From Dyella ginsengisoli LA-4 (GTDB lineage Bacteria > Pseudomonadota > Gammaproteobacteria > Xanthomonadales > Rhodanobacteraceae): a DNA stretch of 64,000 bases. Position numbers and translations under genes: made by a program. The notes under the pieces are model-generated. The model saw nothing but the letters and a program-made list of their open reading frames with translations, ran no database searches and was not told where the DNA came from. Where the stretch lies: positions 124,001-188,000 of the forward strand of contig NZ_AMSF01000025.1 of NCBI RefSeq assembly GCF_000334915.1. The letters run 5' to 3'. The first letter of the stretch is position 1. The number at the start of each line of letters is the position of its first letter. Shown piece after piece: positions 26,501-34,434 of the stretch.

Positions 26501-27484
26501 ATGCTCCGATCTTCCATTCCCGCGCGGCGTCGCAGCCAGCGCGGCGTCACCCGTCCGGCCCTCGCCGTGGTCGTGCTGCTGCTGGCGCTGGCCGGCGTGT
26601 TCGTTCACGCGTGGTGGCAGCGCATCCGTCACGATGCCCCGCCGCCGGCCGCGCCGATGGCCAGCGCCGCTACCGGAAGCGTGGCTCGCCCGGCCGAGGC
26701 GCTACCGCCGGATGCGCTGCTGCGCGCGGCGCGCGCCGATGTCGCCGCGCAGCACCTGCTGGCCCCGGTCGGCGACAACGCATTCGAGCGTTATCTGGTC
26801 CTGCGCGCCCAGCCGTCTTCGCGCGGGGTCGCCGACGATGCCCTGCGTGAACTGTTTCCGTACGCGGCGGACCAGGTGGCGGCGACGATCCGCGACGGCC
26901 ATACCGACGAGGCGAAGCGCGAGCTCGACCTGCTCGCTCGCGCCGACCCGGCCAACTACACGTTGACCCTGCTGCGCAACCAGCTCGCCGCGCAGGAGGC
27001 ACAGCTCGCCGCGACGGCCGCTGCGGCAACCACGGCAAACAGTCCTTCCGCCGCGGTGCCGGCGCCACGACGCGAGCCGCCGGCGCCAACCGTTGCAGCG
27101 GTGCCCGTACCGGAAAGCCGTCCGCCCGCGTCGACGATGCCCGTGCCGCCGCCGGTCGCCCGGATCGCGCCATCGCCGAAGCCCGCGGCGGCGGTCGCGG
27201 TGGCACCGGCGCCCCGCGTGACCCCGCCGGTGCTGCTGCGCCGGGTGGAGCCGTACTATCCCCAGGCCGCGCGTCGGGCCCGCCGCCAGGGGTGGGTGGA
27301 GCTGGCCTTCACCGTGCTGCCCGACGGGCGGGTGGACGCGGTACGCGTGCTGCAGGCCGAGCCAGGCAGCATGTTCGACCTGGCCGCGACCACCGCGGTG
27401 CGCCGCTGGACCTTCAAGCCGGCGACACGCGACGGCCGACCGATCGCGATGGACCTGCACCAGCGGCTGGACTTCCGCCTGTAA
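26501..27484 (+). CDS. TonB-like energy transducer with extra periplasmic domain
   Basis: A 327-residue protein. One N-terminal membrane helix (about 18-38), a periplasmic domain (about 80-165) with LLAPVGDNAFERYLVLRAQ and IRDGHTDEAKRELDLLARAD, a proline/alanine-rich spacer (about 170-235), and a C-terminal TonB domain: RRVEPYYPQAARRARRQGWV, VLPDGRVDAVRVLQAEP, AVRRWTFKPATRDGRP. It would couple inner-membrane proton force to outer-membrane receptors. The middle domain is repeated in the lipoprotein encoded next. ATG at 26501 is preferred; a GTG at 26477 is an alternative. No exbBD nearby. Confidence 0.8.
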   Translation: MLRSSIPARRRSQRGVTRPALAVVVLLLALAGVFVHAWWQRIRHDAPPPAAPMASAATGSVARPAEALPPDALLRAARADVAAQHLLAPVGDNAFERYLVLRAQPSSRGVADDALRELFPYAADQVAATIRDGHTDEAKRELDLLARADPANYTLTLLRNQLAAQEAQLAATAAAATTANSPSAAVPAPRREPPAPTVAAVPVPESRPPASTMPVPPPVARIAPSPKPAAAVAVAPAPRVTPPVLLRRVEPYYPQAARRARRQGWVELAFTVLPDGRVDAVRVLQAEPGSMFDLAATTAVRRWTFKPATRDGRPIAMDLHQRLDFRL

Positions 27485-27564
27485 CGCGACCACGCGCCAT
27501 CGTCACGGCGATGACATGCGTGCCCCGCACCATGCCTGGCTGGCCCCGACCGAGAGTGATATCC

Positions 27565-28101
27565 ATGCAGCCCCTGATACCGGCCGCGTGCCGGGAGATT
27601 CCGCGCCGCGCCGCCCTGCTCGTCCTGATGGCCATGCTCGCGGCGTGCGGCGCGCCGCATGGCGGCAGCGGTTCGTCCGGCGCAGACAGCGCCGGCGGTT
27701 CGAACAACGATGGCGTCGGTATCCTGCTCAACCTGGCCGACGACGCGCTGAAGGACCACCGGCTGATCGCCCCGGCCGGTGCCAACGCCTACGAGTTCTA
27801 CCTGAGCGTGCTCGAGCTCGACCCGGCCAACCCCACCGCACACCGGAACCTCGCCGACCACCTGCCGCAGGCCACCGAGGCGGTGGAGAAGGCGATCAAC
27901 GGCCGGCAGCTGGACGAGGCGGCGCGCGAGCTGCGCCTGCTGCGCGAGGTGGACAACAACAACTTCACCGTGCAGCTGCTGGCCGGCAAGCTCGACGCGC
28001 AGCGCGCGATCGTGGTGCGCGAGGATGAAGCGCGGGCGGCGGCGATCCGGGCCAGGGCGGAGGCGGCCGCCAGCGGTTCGGGCAGCGCCTCAGCGCAGTA
28101 G
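27565..28101 (+). CDS. Lipoprotein paralogous to the TonB-like protein's periplasmic domain
   Basis: A 178-residue lipoprotein with lipobox LAAC (Cys28). After a Gly/Ser-rich linker (GGSGSSGADSAGGSNN) comes LIAPAGANAYEFYLSVLELDPANP, then AINGRQLDEAARELRLLREVDNNNFTVQLLAGKLDAQRA, clearly matching residues about 80-165 of the upstream TonB-like protein. The C-terminus is a long charged helix. No enzymatic motif is seen. The pair may act together at the periplasmic face, but that is inference. The final 12 bp overlap the convergent phosphatase gene. Confidence 0.75.
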   Translation: MQPLIPAACREIPRRAALLVLMAMLAACGAPHGGSGSSGADSAGGSNNDGVGILLNLADDALKDHRLIAPAGANAYEFYLSVLELDPANPTAHRNLADHLPQATEAVEKAINGRQLDEAARELRLLREVDNNNFTVQLLAGKLDAQRAIVVREDEARAAAIRARAEAAASGSGSASAQ

Positions 28102-28419
28102 CGGACCGACGCGCCGCTCGAGCAGCGCGACCAGCTCGGGCTGCATGAAATCGTAGTCGTCGGGAATGTCGAGGGTGACCACCCGCTTGCCCTTGAGCCG
28201 ATGCGCGAAGCGCTGGCGCAACCGCCGCGCGTGCTGCCGCTCCATCACCACGACGAGGTCGGCCCAGTCCAGCTGTTCGGCATCCAGCGGCGTGTCGGCG
28301 TCGTCGGCAAGGCCGGCAGAGTCGACCTCCAGTCCGGGCCGGCCAGCGAACAGCGCCGCCGCGGTGGGACTGCGCAGCCGGTGCCGGCTGCACAGGAACA
28401 GTACGCGCCGCAGCGTCAT
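28090..28419 (-). CDS. Low-molecular-weight protein tyrosine phosphatase-like
   Basis: A compact 109-residue protein with the CX5RS phosphatase loop at the N-terminus (Cys10 to Arg16 in LFLCSRHRLRSPTA), then DWADLVVVMERQHARRL and LDIPDDYDFMQPELV, whose aspartates are candidate general acids. It is shorter than typical 150-residue LMW-PTPs. It overlaps the carbonic anhydrase-like gene by 4 bp, so the two are coupled. Substrate unknown. Confidence 0.8.
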   Translation of the reverse strand: MTLRRVLFLCSRHRLRSPTAAALFAGRPGLEVDSAGLADDADTPLDAEQLDWADLVVVMERQHARRLRQRFAHRLKGKRVVTLDIPDDYDFMQPELVALLERRVGPLLR

Positions 28420-28952
28420 CCGGCCTCGGCCAGGTAACCGTCCTTGATCCGCACGTAGTGGTCGGCGGAGTAGTGCAGCTGCTCGATCTGCCTGTCGCTG
28501 AGCAGGCGAACGCAGCGGGCCGGGTTGCCCAGCCACAGCTCGCGCTCGCCGACCACCTTGCCCGGCGGGATCAGGCTGCCGGCGCCGACGAAGCCGTATT
28601 TCTTCACCACCGCGCCGTCGAGCACGGTGGCGTGCATGCCGACCAGGCAGTAATCCCCGATCGTGCAGGCGTGGATCACTGCGCCGTGGCCGACGGTGAC
28701 GCCCTCGCCGATCACCGTGGGAAAGCCGCCAGGCGAATACGGGCCGTCGTGGGTGACGTGCACGACGGCGCCGTCCTGCACGTTGCTGCGCGCGCCCACG
28801 CGGATGAAGTGCACGTCCCCGCGCAGCACTGCGCCGGGCCAGATCGAGACATCGTCGGCCAGCTCGACGCAGCCGATCACGGTGGCCGCCGGATCGACGT
28901 AGACGCGCTGGCCGAGGGTGGGGGTGTGGTGCTGGTAGGTGCGGATGCTCAT
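28416..28952 (-). CDS. Gamma-carbonic anhydrase family protein (YrdA-like)
   Basis: A 178-residue left-handed beta-helix protein. Hexapeptide repeats run through VIGCVELADDVSIWPGAVLRGD and later IGDYCLVGMHATVLDGAVV. The zinc-ligand histidines are visible in VVHVTHDG and VTVGHGAVIHAC. The family includes gamma carbonic anhydrases, but many YrdA-like members lack proven activity. The start ATG at 28952 lies 12 bp beside the heptanucleotide repeat region. Translationally coupled to the downstream phosphatase gene. Confidence 0.88.
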   Translation of the reverse strand: MSIRTYQHHTPTLGQRVYVDPAATVIGCVELADDVSIWPGAVLRGDVHFIRVGARSNVQDGAVVHVTHDGPYSPGGFPTVIGEGVTVGHGAVIHACTIGDYCLVGMHATVLDGAVVKKYGFVGAGSLIPPGKVVGERELWLGNPARCVRLLSDRQIEQLHYSADHYVRIKDGYLAEAG

Positions 28953-28963
28953 GGGGGCATTCT

Positions 28964-29090
28964 AGGAGTGAGTGGAGAGGAGTGAGGAGTGAGAGAAAAG
29001 CGGCTCCCCCACGCTTTGGCTCTCTCTCACTCCTCACTCCTCTTCCCTCACTCCTCACTCCTCACTCCTCACTCCTCTTCCCTCACTTCT
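28964..29090. repeat. Heptanucleotide repeat array with inverted arm
   Basis: Nine consecutive 7-base units fill 29028-29090: six CACTCCT, two CTTCCCT and a final CACTTCT. At 28964-28998 the same heptamer appears in inverse orientation (AGGAGTG, AGTGGAG, AGGAGTG, AGGAGTG, AGAGAAA). The two arms can fold into a roughly 35-bp imperfect hairpin around a 21-base loop. The array includes the stop codon of the patatin gene and lies just upstream of the carbonic-anhydrase-like gene. It could be a slippage-prone tract or a transcript terminator/insulator. Confidence 0.85.
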
Positions 29091-30783
29091 CGCTCTCCAG
29101 CACCTCCACCGTCGCGCGGTAGCCCGCTTCCACCGCCCGCCGCCAGTCCTTCCAGTCGAGCACGCCGACGTGGTCGAGCGACGGGGTGACCAGCCGGTGG
29201 GCCAGCGCCCGGCGTTCCAGCGCCGCCGCCTCGCCGCTGACCATGCCCGCGCGCACCAGGCTGGACACCAGCCCCGGACGGCGGTCGCGCTCGAGCAGCA
29301 CGCGCCACCAGGGCGGGGTGACCGCCTCGTCCACGCCGGCGCGCAGGGTGATCTCGGCGCGGATGTCCAGCGCGGTGATGTGCGCCAGCCCGTCGGCCGC
29401 CATCACGTCGGTCGGCAGGTTGTTCGCCAGCGCGCCGTCCACCAGCACCTCGCCGTCCTGCAGCACCGGCGGCAGCACGCCGGGGATCGCGCTGGACGCG
29501 CGCAGTGCCAGCCACAGCGGACCCTGTCGCAGCACCCGCGGGCCGGCGCCGGACAGGCTGGTCGCGGTGGCGAAGAACGGCACCGGCAGGTCCTCGATCG
29601 CCAACGCGCCGAACGTGCCGCGCAGGGTGCGCGTGGCGCGCGCGCCGCGGGTCAGGGCGACCAGCGGCACGGTCCAGTCCGACAGCAGCCGCCCGCGCAG
29701 GAACGCGTTCACGCAGCGCGACTGCCACTCGTCGATGTTCCATCCGGCCGCGATGCCGGCGCCGACGATGGCGCCGATGCTGCTGCCGCCGATCGCATCG
29801 AACCGGTGGCCGGCCTCGGCGAGCGCCCGCAGCGCGCCCAGGTGGGCCAGTCCGCGCGCGCCGCCGCCGGCCAGCACCAGCCCGCGACCGTGACCGCTGA
29901 CCAGGCGCGCCACCCGGGTCATGTCGGCGGCGCGGCAGACGTGGTGGTGCATCAGCTCGCCGCTGAACACGGCGCGCCAGCGGGCGGCACTGCCCAGCGC
30001 GACCCGGTGCCCGGGGTGGATCAGCAACAGGTGCCGCGGCCGGTGCCTCGCGGCGGCCGGATGGGCCAGGTCCGGCCAGGGGCGGGCCGGGTCGTTGGCG
30101 CGGGCGGCCGGCAGCAGCACGTCGGCCTGGCGCAGGCAGCGTCGCCGCCAGGCCGGGTCTTTCGACTCGTCCAGATAGATGACGAACCGGGCCCGGGCTT
30201 CACGTTCGGCGAACCAGTCGGCGCTGCGGTCGCGACCCTGCTGGGCATCGAGCACCACGGCGCTGCCGAGTGCTTCCAGTTCGCGTGCCAGCTGCATGGC
30301 CAGGGTGCGCGCCGGTACCCCGGCATCGGCCGCCACCAGGGCGAAGGTGCGCGGCGAGTCGGTGGTCTGTTCTTCGCGCACCCGCGGCTGCATCCGCGCG
30401 ACCGTTTCGCGCGCCAGCTGCAGCAGCAGGTCCGGATGGCGATGCAGCAGGGCCTCGAAGGTGGGGCGATCCAGCCGCAGCAGTTCGCTGTCGCGCAGGG
30501 CGCGCACGGTGCGATGACGCCTGCCGTCGCCGAGCAGGCTGGCTTCGCCGACGCTCATGCCCGCGCCGAGTTGCCGGACCAGGTGGGTCGGCCCGTCGAA
30601 TACGCCGAGGCTGCCACTGGCCACCAGATAGAGCGCGTCGGCCGGCTCGCCGGCCTTGAACAGGGGCCGTCCGCCTGGCAGCCCGAGTCGCACCATGGCG
30701 GCACCCAGCGCCCGCCGCGTCGTCGCATCCAGGCGGCCGAACAGCGGATGCTCCAGCAGCAGGTCGGCAGGGGCGCGGGACAT
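29083..30783 (-). CDS. Patatin-like phospholipase with N-terminal cyclic-nucleotide-binding domain
   Basis: A 566-residue protein of the neuropathy-target-esterase type. An N-terminal cNMP-binding fold (about 10-125: LYLVASGSLGVF, LGAGMSVGEASLLGDGRR), a middle alpha/beta region (145-290) resembling a degenerate nucleotide-binding domain, then the patatin domain with oxyanion LAGGGARGLAHLGAL, nucleophile Ser335 in GGSSIG, and catalytic Asp in LVDGALANN. It probably hydrolyses lysophospholipids at the inner membrane. The stop codon lies inside a heptanucleotide repeat array, so repeat-number changes affect only the extreme 3' end. Confidence 0.9.
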   Translation of the reverse strand: MSRAPADLLLEHPLFGRLDATTRRALGAAMVRLGLPGGRPLFKAGEPADALYLVASGSLGVFDGPTHLVRQLGAGMSVGEASLLGDGRRHRTVRALRDSELLRLDRPTFEALLHRHPDLLLQLARETVARMQPRVREEQTTDSPRTFALVAADAGVPARTLAMQLARELEALGSAVVLDAQQGRDRSADWFAEREARARFVIYLDESKDPAWRRRCLRQADVLLPAARANDPARPWPDLAHPAAARHRPRHLLLIHPGHRVALGSAARWRAVFSGELMHHHVCRAADMTRVARLVSGHGRGLVLAGGGARGLAHLGALRALAEAGHRFDAIGGSSIGAIVGAGIAAGWNIDEWQSRCVNAFLRGRLLSDWTVPLVALTRGARATRTLRGTFGALAIEDLPVPFFATATSLSGAGPRVLRQGPLWLALRASSAIPGVLPPVLQDGEVLVDGALANNLPTDVMAADGLAHITALDIRAEITLRAGVDEAVTPPWWRVLLERDRRPGLVSSLVRAGMVSGEAAALERRALAHRLVTPSLDHVGVLDWKDWRRAVEAGYRATVEVLESEK

Positions 30784-30890
30784 CCGGACGATGCTAGGCG
30801 GCGAATGTGACAGCACGGTGCCGCAGCCCGCGCCGCCGCTTGATTTCACCCCCGGCGGTCGCCACGCTGGACCACCACGTAGGAGATCCC

Positions 30891-32966
30891 ATGGCTTCCG
30901 AACCCGCCCCCACCGGCAACCCCCTGCTGTCCGACGCGCCGCTGCCGCCGTTCTCGGCGATCCGTCCCGAGCACGTGGGTCCGGCAGTCGATACGCTGCT
31001 GGCCGATTACCGCGCCGCCATCGCCGCGATGACCGCGCCAGACGCGCCGCGCGACTTCGACACCGTGATGCTCGGCCAGGAGCGGCTGGAGCAGCGGCTG
31101 GCGCGGGCGTGGGCCCCGGTCGGCCACCTGCACTCGGTGGCCGACACGCCGGCACTGCGCGACGCCTACGGTCCGGCCGAGGAAAAGCTCACCGATCACG
31201 CGCTGGAGCTGGGCCAGAACCGCGACCTCTACGCCGCGGTGCAGGCGCTGGCCGACGCGCCGGCGTTCGCCACCCTGCCGCGCGCGAAGCGGGCGCTGGT
31301 CGAGCATGCGCTGCGCGACTTCCGCCTCTCCGGCGTGGCGCTGGAGGAGCCGGCGCGCAGCCGCTTCCGCGAGATCGGCGTGGCGCTGTCCAGGCTCGGC
31401 ACCGAGTTCTCCAACGCCGTGCTCGACGCCACCGATGCGTGGCACCAGCACATCACCGACGAGCGCGACCTGGCCGGCGTGCCCGAGTCCGGCCGCGCCG
31501 TGCTGCGCCAGTACGCGAAGGAACAGGAACTCGAGGGTTTCCTGGTGACGCTCAAGCAACCCAGCGTGCAGGCGGTGCTGACCTACGCCGACAACCGCGA
31601 CCTGCGCGAGCGCGTGTACTGGGCCTACCAGACCCGCGCCTCGGACCAGGGGCCGGACGCCGGCAAGTACGACAACTCCGCGCGCATCGACCGGATCATG
31701 GCGCTGCGCCACGAGGCCGCGCAGCTGCTCGGCTTCGCCAACGCGGCGGAGGAGTCGCTGGCGACCAAGATGGCCGGGTCCACCGACGAGGTGCTGGCCT
31801 TCCTGCGCGATCTGGCCGCGCGCGCCAAGCCGGTCGCGCGCCGGGAGCTCGACACGCTGCGCGAGTTCGCCAGCCGCGAGCTCAAGCTCGACAACCTCGA
31901 GCCCTGGGACGTGCCTTACGCCTCGGAGAAGCTGCGCCAGAAGAACTTCGACCTCGACGAGGAGCAGCTCAAGCCGTACTTCCCGCTGCCGGCGGTGATC
32001 GACGGCCTGTGGGCGATCACGCAAAAGCTGTACGGCGTCACCCTGGCCGCGCGCGACGATGTCGACGTGTGGCATCCGGACGTGCGCTATTACGACGTGG
32101 TCGACGCCGACGGCCGGGTGTTCGCCGGCGCCTACGTCGACCTGTACGCGCGCAGCGGCAAGCGCGGCGGCGCGTGGATGGACGTGTGCCGCGCGCGCTT
32201 CGACGATGGCGCGGCGAAGCAGCTGCCGGTGGCCTTCCTCACCTGCAACTTCGCGCCGCCCACCGAGGGCAAGCCCGCCCTGCTCACCCACGACGACGTG
32301 CTCACCCTGTTCCATGAGTTCGGCCACGGCCTGCACCACCTGCTGACCGAGGTGGACCTGCCCTCGATCGGCGGCATCGACGGGGTGGAATGGGACGCGG
32401 TGGAACTGCCCAGCCAGTTCATGGAGAACTTCGGCTGGAACCGCGAGGCGCTCGACCTGTTCGCACGCCACTGGCAGACCGGCGAGACGCTGCCGGAGGG
32501 GCTGTTCCAGCGCATGCTCGCCGCGCGGCATTTCCACGCCGGCCTGTTCCTGGTGCGCCAGCTCGAATTCGCGCTGTTCGACTTCCTGCTGCACCGCGAC
32601 TACGACCCCGCCCAGGGCGCGCGGACGATGGCCGTACTCGAGCAGGCGCGCAAGGAGGTGGCGGTGCTGCACCCGCCGGCCTGGCAGCGCTTCCCGCACG
32701 CCTTCAGCCACATCTTTGCCGGCGGCTACGCGGCGGGTTACTACAGCTACCTGTGGGCGGAACTGCTCAGCGCCGATGCCTTCGGCGCGTTCGAGGAGGC
32801 CGCGAAGGCCGACGGCAGCGTGATCGATCCGGCCACCGGCGCGCGCTTCCGCCAGGAGATCCTCGCCGTCGGCGCCAGCCGCCCGGCGCTGGAGAGCTTC
32901 GTCGCCTTCCGCGGCCGCAAGCCCGAGCCGGAGGCGCTGCTGCGCAGCCACGGCCTGATCGACTGA
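30891..32966 (+). CDS. prlC: Oligopeptidase A, M3 family metallopeptidase
   Basis: A 691-residue zinc oligopeptidase that degrades cytoplasmic peptides, including cleaved signal peptides. Zinc site HEFGH (H475-H479) within LFHEFGHGLHHLL and the following GVEWDAVELPSQFMENFGW that supplies the third ligand glutamate. A C-terminal YYSYLWAELLSADAFGAF segment is family-typical. The ATG at 30891 follows AGGAG by 6 bp; an upstream in-frame codon is dismissed. It is divergent from the patatin gene with a 107-bp gap. Confidence 0.95.
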   Translation: MASEPAPTGNPLLSDAPLPPFSAIRPEHVGPAVDTLLADYRAAIAAMTAPDAPRDFDTVMLGQERLEQRLARAWAPVGHLHSVADTPALRDAYGPAEEKLTDHALELGQNRDLYAAVQALADAPAFATLPRAKRALVEHALRDFRLSGVALEEPARSRFREIGVALSRLGTEFSNAVLDATDAWHQHITDERDLAGVPESGRAVLRQYAKEQELEGFLVTLKQPSVQAVLTYADNRDLRERVYWAYQTRASDQGPDAGKYDNSARIDRIMALRHEAAQLLGFANAAEESLATKMAGSTDEVLAFLRDLAARAKPVARRELDTLREFASRELKLDNLEPWDVPYASEKLRQKNFDLDEEQLKPYFPLPAVIDGLWAITQKLYGVTLAARDDVDVWHPDVRYYDVVDADGRVFAGAYVDLYARSGKRGGAWMDVCRARFDDGAAKQLPVAFLTCNFAPPTEGKPALLTHDDVLTLFHEFGHGLHHLLTEVDLPSIGGIDGVEWDAVELPSQFMENFGWNREALDLFARHWQTGETLPEGLFQRMLAARHFHAGLFLVRQLEFALFDFLLHRDYDPAQGARTMAVLEQARKEVAVLHPPAWQRFPHAFSHIFAGGYAAGYYSYLWAELLSADAFGAFEEAAKADGSVIDPATGARFRQEILAVGASRPALESFVAFRGRKPEPEALLRSHGLID

Positions 32967-33040
32967 GCACGGTCGCTTTCCGGCTCCCCGGTGGCCGGGA
33001 TGCGGTGAAAGCCGGAAGAAAACCGCGTCGCTTCTAGTAG

Positions 33041-33076
33041 GCCTGTCGCCGGAGGCAGATCGAGCCGGCGACAGGC
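33041..33076. repeat. 12-bp stem-loop after prlC
   Basis: A perfect inverted repeat GCCTGTCGCCGG/CCGGCGACAGGC with a 12-base loop, 75 bp after the prlC stop. It has no T-tract. It resembles a single REP-like palindrome or a Rho-dependent 3' end; only one copy was noticed in the window. Confidence 0.5.
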
Positions 33077-33172
33077 TCGCTCGACCCTCGACGATGATCC
33101 CGCCGACCGGCGTCCGGTCGGCGCGGCTTCGTGCGGGCCGGCGATGGCAAAACCTTGCCGTGTCTGCGTCCC

Positions 33173-34354
33173 ATGCCCAGCGCCAGGCCACCGGTGGTCA
33201 TCCGCTTCGCCCGACTGGGCGATACCGTGCTGCTGCAGCCGCTGCTGCGCCTGCTGCATCGACGTCACCGGGAGCCCTGTGTGCTGCTGGCCCTGGGCGA
33301 GTGCGCACACGGACTGTACGACGGGCATCCGGACGTCGGTCGGGTGATCGCCCTGCGCACCCAGTCCGGCCCGCTCTGGCTTCATCCGGAGCGCCTGCGC
33401 GCGGTCGGAGTGCTGCGTGCGCTGCGCGATTCGCCGTTCTACGTCTGCCAGAACGAGCCGCGCTTCAGCACGAAAGTGCTGCCCATGCTCCGGCGGGCAG
33501 GCATTCCCCGCGAGCACTGCAGTTTCATCGGGGAGATGCCGACGGTAGCCGGGGAACACGAGATCGACTGGCTGCTGCGCTTCGGCGATCGCCTGCCGCC
33601 GGCGTTCCTGGACGCGGCCGGCGCCGGGGTGGTGGAGGACGTGCCGCGCGCCCCGGAGCTTCCGCTCGCCGACGGTGACCGCATCGAGTGCCTGGACTGG
33701 CTGGGCCGGCGCGGCTGGCTGGGGCGCCCGCTGGTGCTGTTGCAGCCGTCCAACAAGCGAACCATGCGCTGGAACGGCGTGCGCGATGCCGCGGACGACG
33801 ACAAGGCCTGGCCGGCCGAGCGCTGGGGTGCGCTGGCACGCGCCATCGCGGCGCAGTTGCCGGGGGCGCGCATCGTGCTGTGTGGTGCACCCGCCGAGCG
33901 CCGTCATGTGGAGTCGATCCGCGCCGCTGCCGGCTGTCCGCAGCTGGTGTCGGCGTGTGGTGAGCTGCCGTTGCCGCGGATGAAGGCGCTGCTGGAACTG
34001 GCGCACTCCATGGTCTCGGTCGACACCGGTCCGGCTCATCTGGCCGCGGCGATGGGGTGTCCGCTGGTGGTGATGTTCGGCGCGCGCTGGCCCAGCCAGT
34101 GGACCCCGCGCAGCGGCAAAGGGTCGCCGGTCACGGTGCTTGGCGGCCTGCCGGACGTGTTGCGCGTCGACGCCTTGTCGATCGAGAGCGTGTTCTCGGC
34201 TTGGACTTCGCTGGCTTGGCAGCTCGCTGCTTCCGCACCCCTCGTCACTTCCGCACCGACGGGCGCTTCGTCGATCGCGGAGTGGCTTCGGGAGATCCCG
34301 GGGGCGCCATCGTCGAAGCGACGTTCGCCGCCGGGAACGCGGCAGGAGCCCTGA
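33173..34354 (+). CDS. Glycosyltransferase family 9 protein (heptosyltransferase-like)
   Basis: A 393-residue GT9 protein. Start of the Rossmann fold PPVVIRFARLGDTVLLQPLLRLL, a mid-region GRPLVLLQPSNKRTMRWNG and ARIVLCGAPAERRHVESI, and the donor-binding MVSVDTGPAHLAAAMGCPLVVMFG. These fit ADP-heptose-type transferases in LPS core assembly. The C-terminal 60 residues are non-conserved and rich in Ser/Ala. The ATG at 33173 is used rather than a GTG 14 codons upstream. No other LPS genes adjoin. Acceptor and donor are unknown. Confidence 0.82.
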   Translation: MPSARPPVVIRFARLGDTVLLQPLLRLLHRRHREPCVLLALGECAHGLYDGHPDVGRVIALRTQSGPLWLHPERLRAVGVLRALRDSPFYVCQNEPRFSTKVLPMLRRAGIPREHCSFIGEMPTVAGEHEIDWLLRFGDRLPPAFLDAAGAGVVEDVPRAPELPLADGDRIECLDWLGRRGWLGRPLVLLQPSNKRTMRWNGVRDAADDDKAWPAERWGALARAIAAQLPGARIVLCGAPAERRHVESIRAAAGCPQLVSACGELPLPRMKALLELAHSMVSVDTGPAHLAAAMGCPLVVMFGARWPSQWTPRSGKGSPVTVLGGLPDVLRVDALSIESVFSAWTSLAWQLAASAPLVTSAPTGASSIAEWLREIPGAPSSKRRSPPGTRQEP

Positions 34355-34434
34355 TCGGCTCGTGACCTCTGGGGCGTGTACACGAGCGCCGCCGCCGCTT
34401 CAATGGAAGCTGGTTACGACACGGATGCCCGAGG

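Noticed and set aside
29028-29090. Heptanucleotide array considered as a CRISPR
   Set aside because: Units are 7 bp with no spacers and no cas genes nearby.
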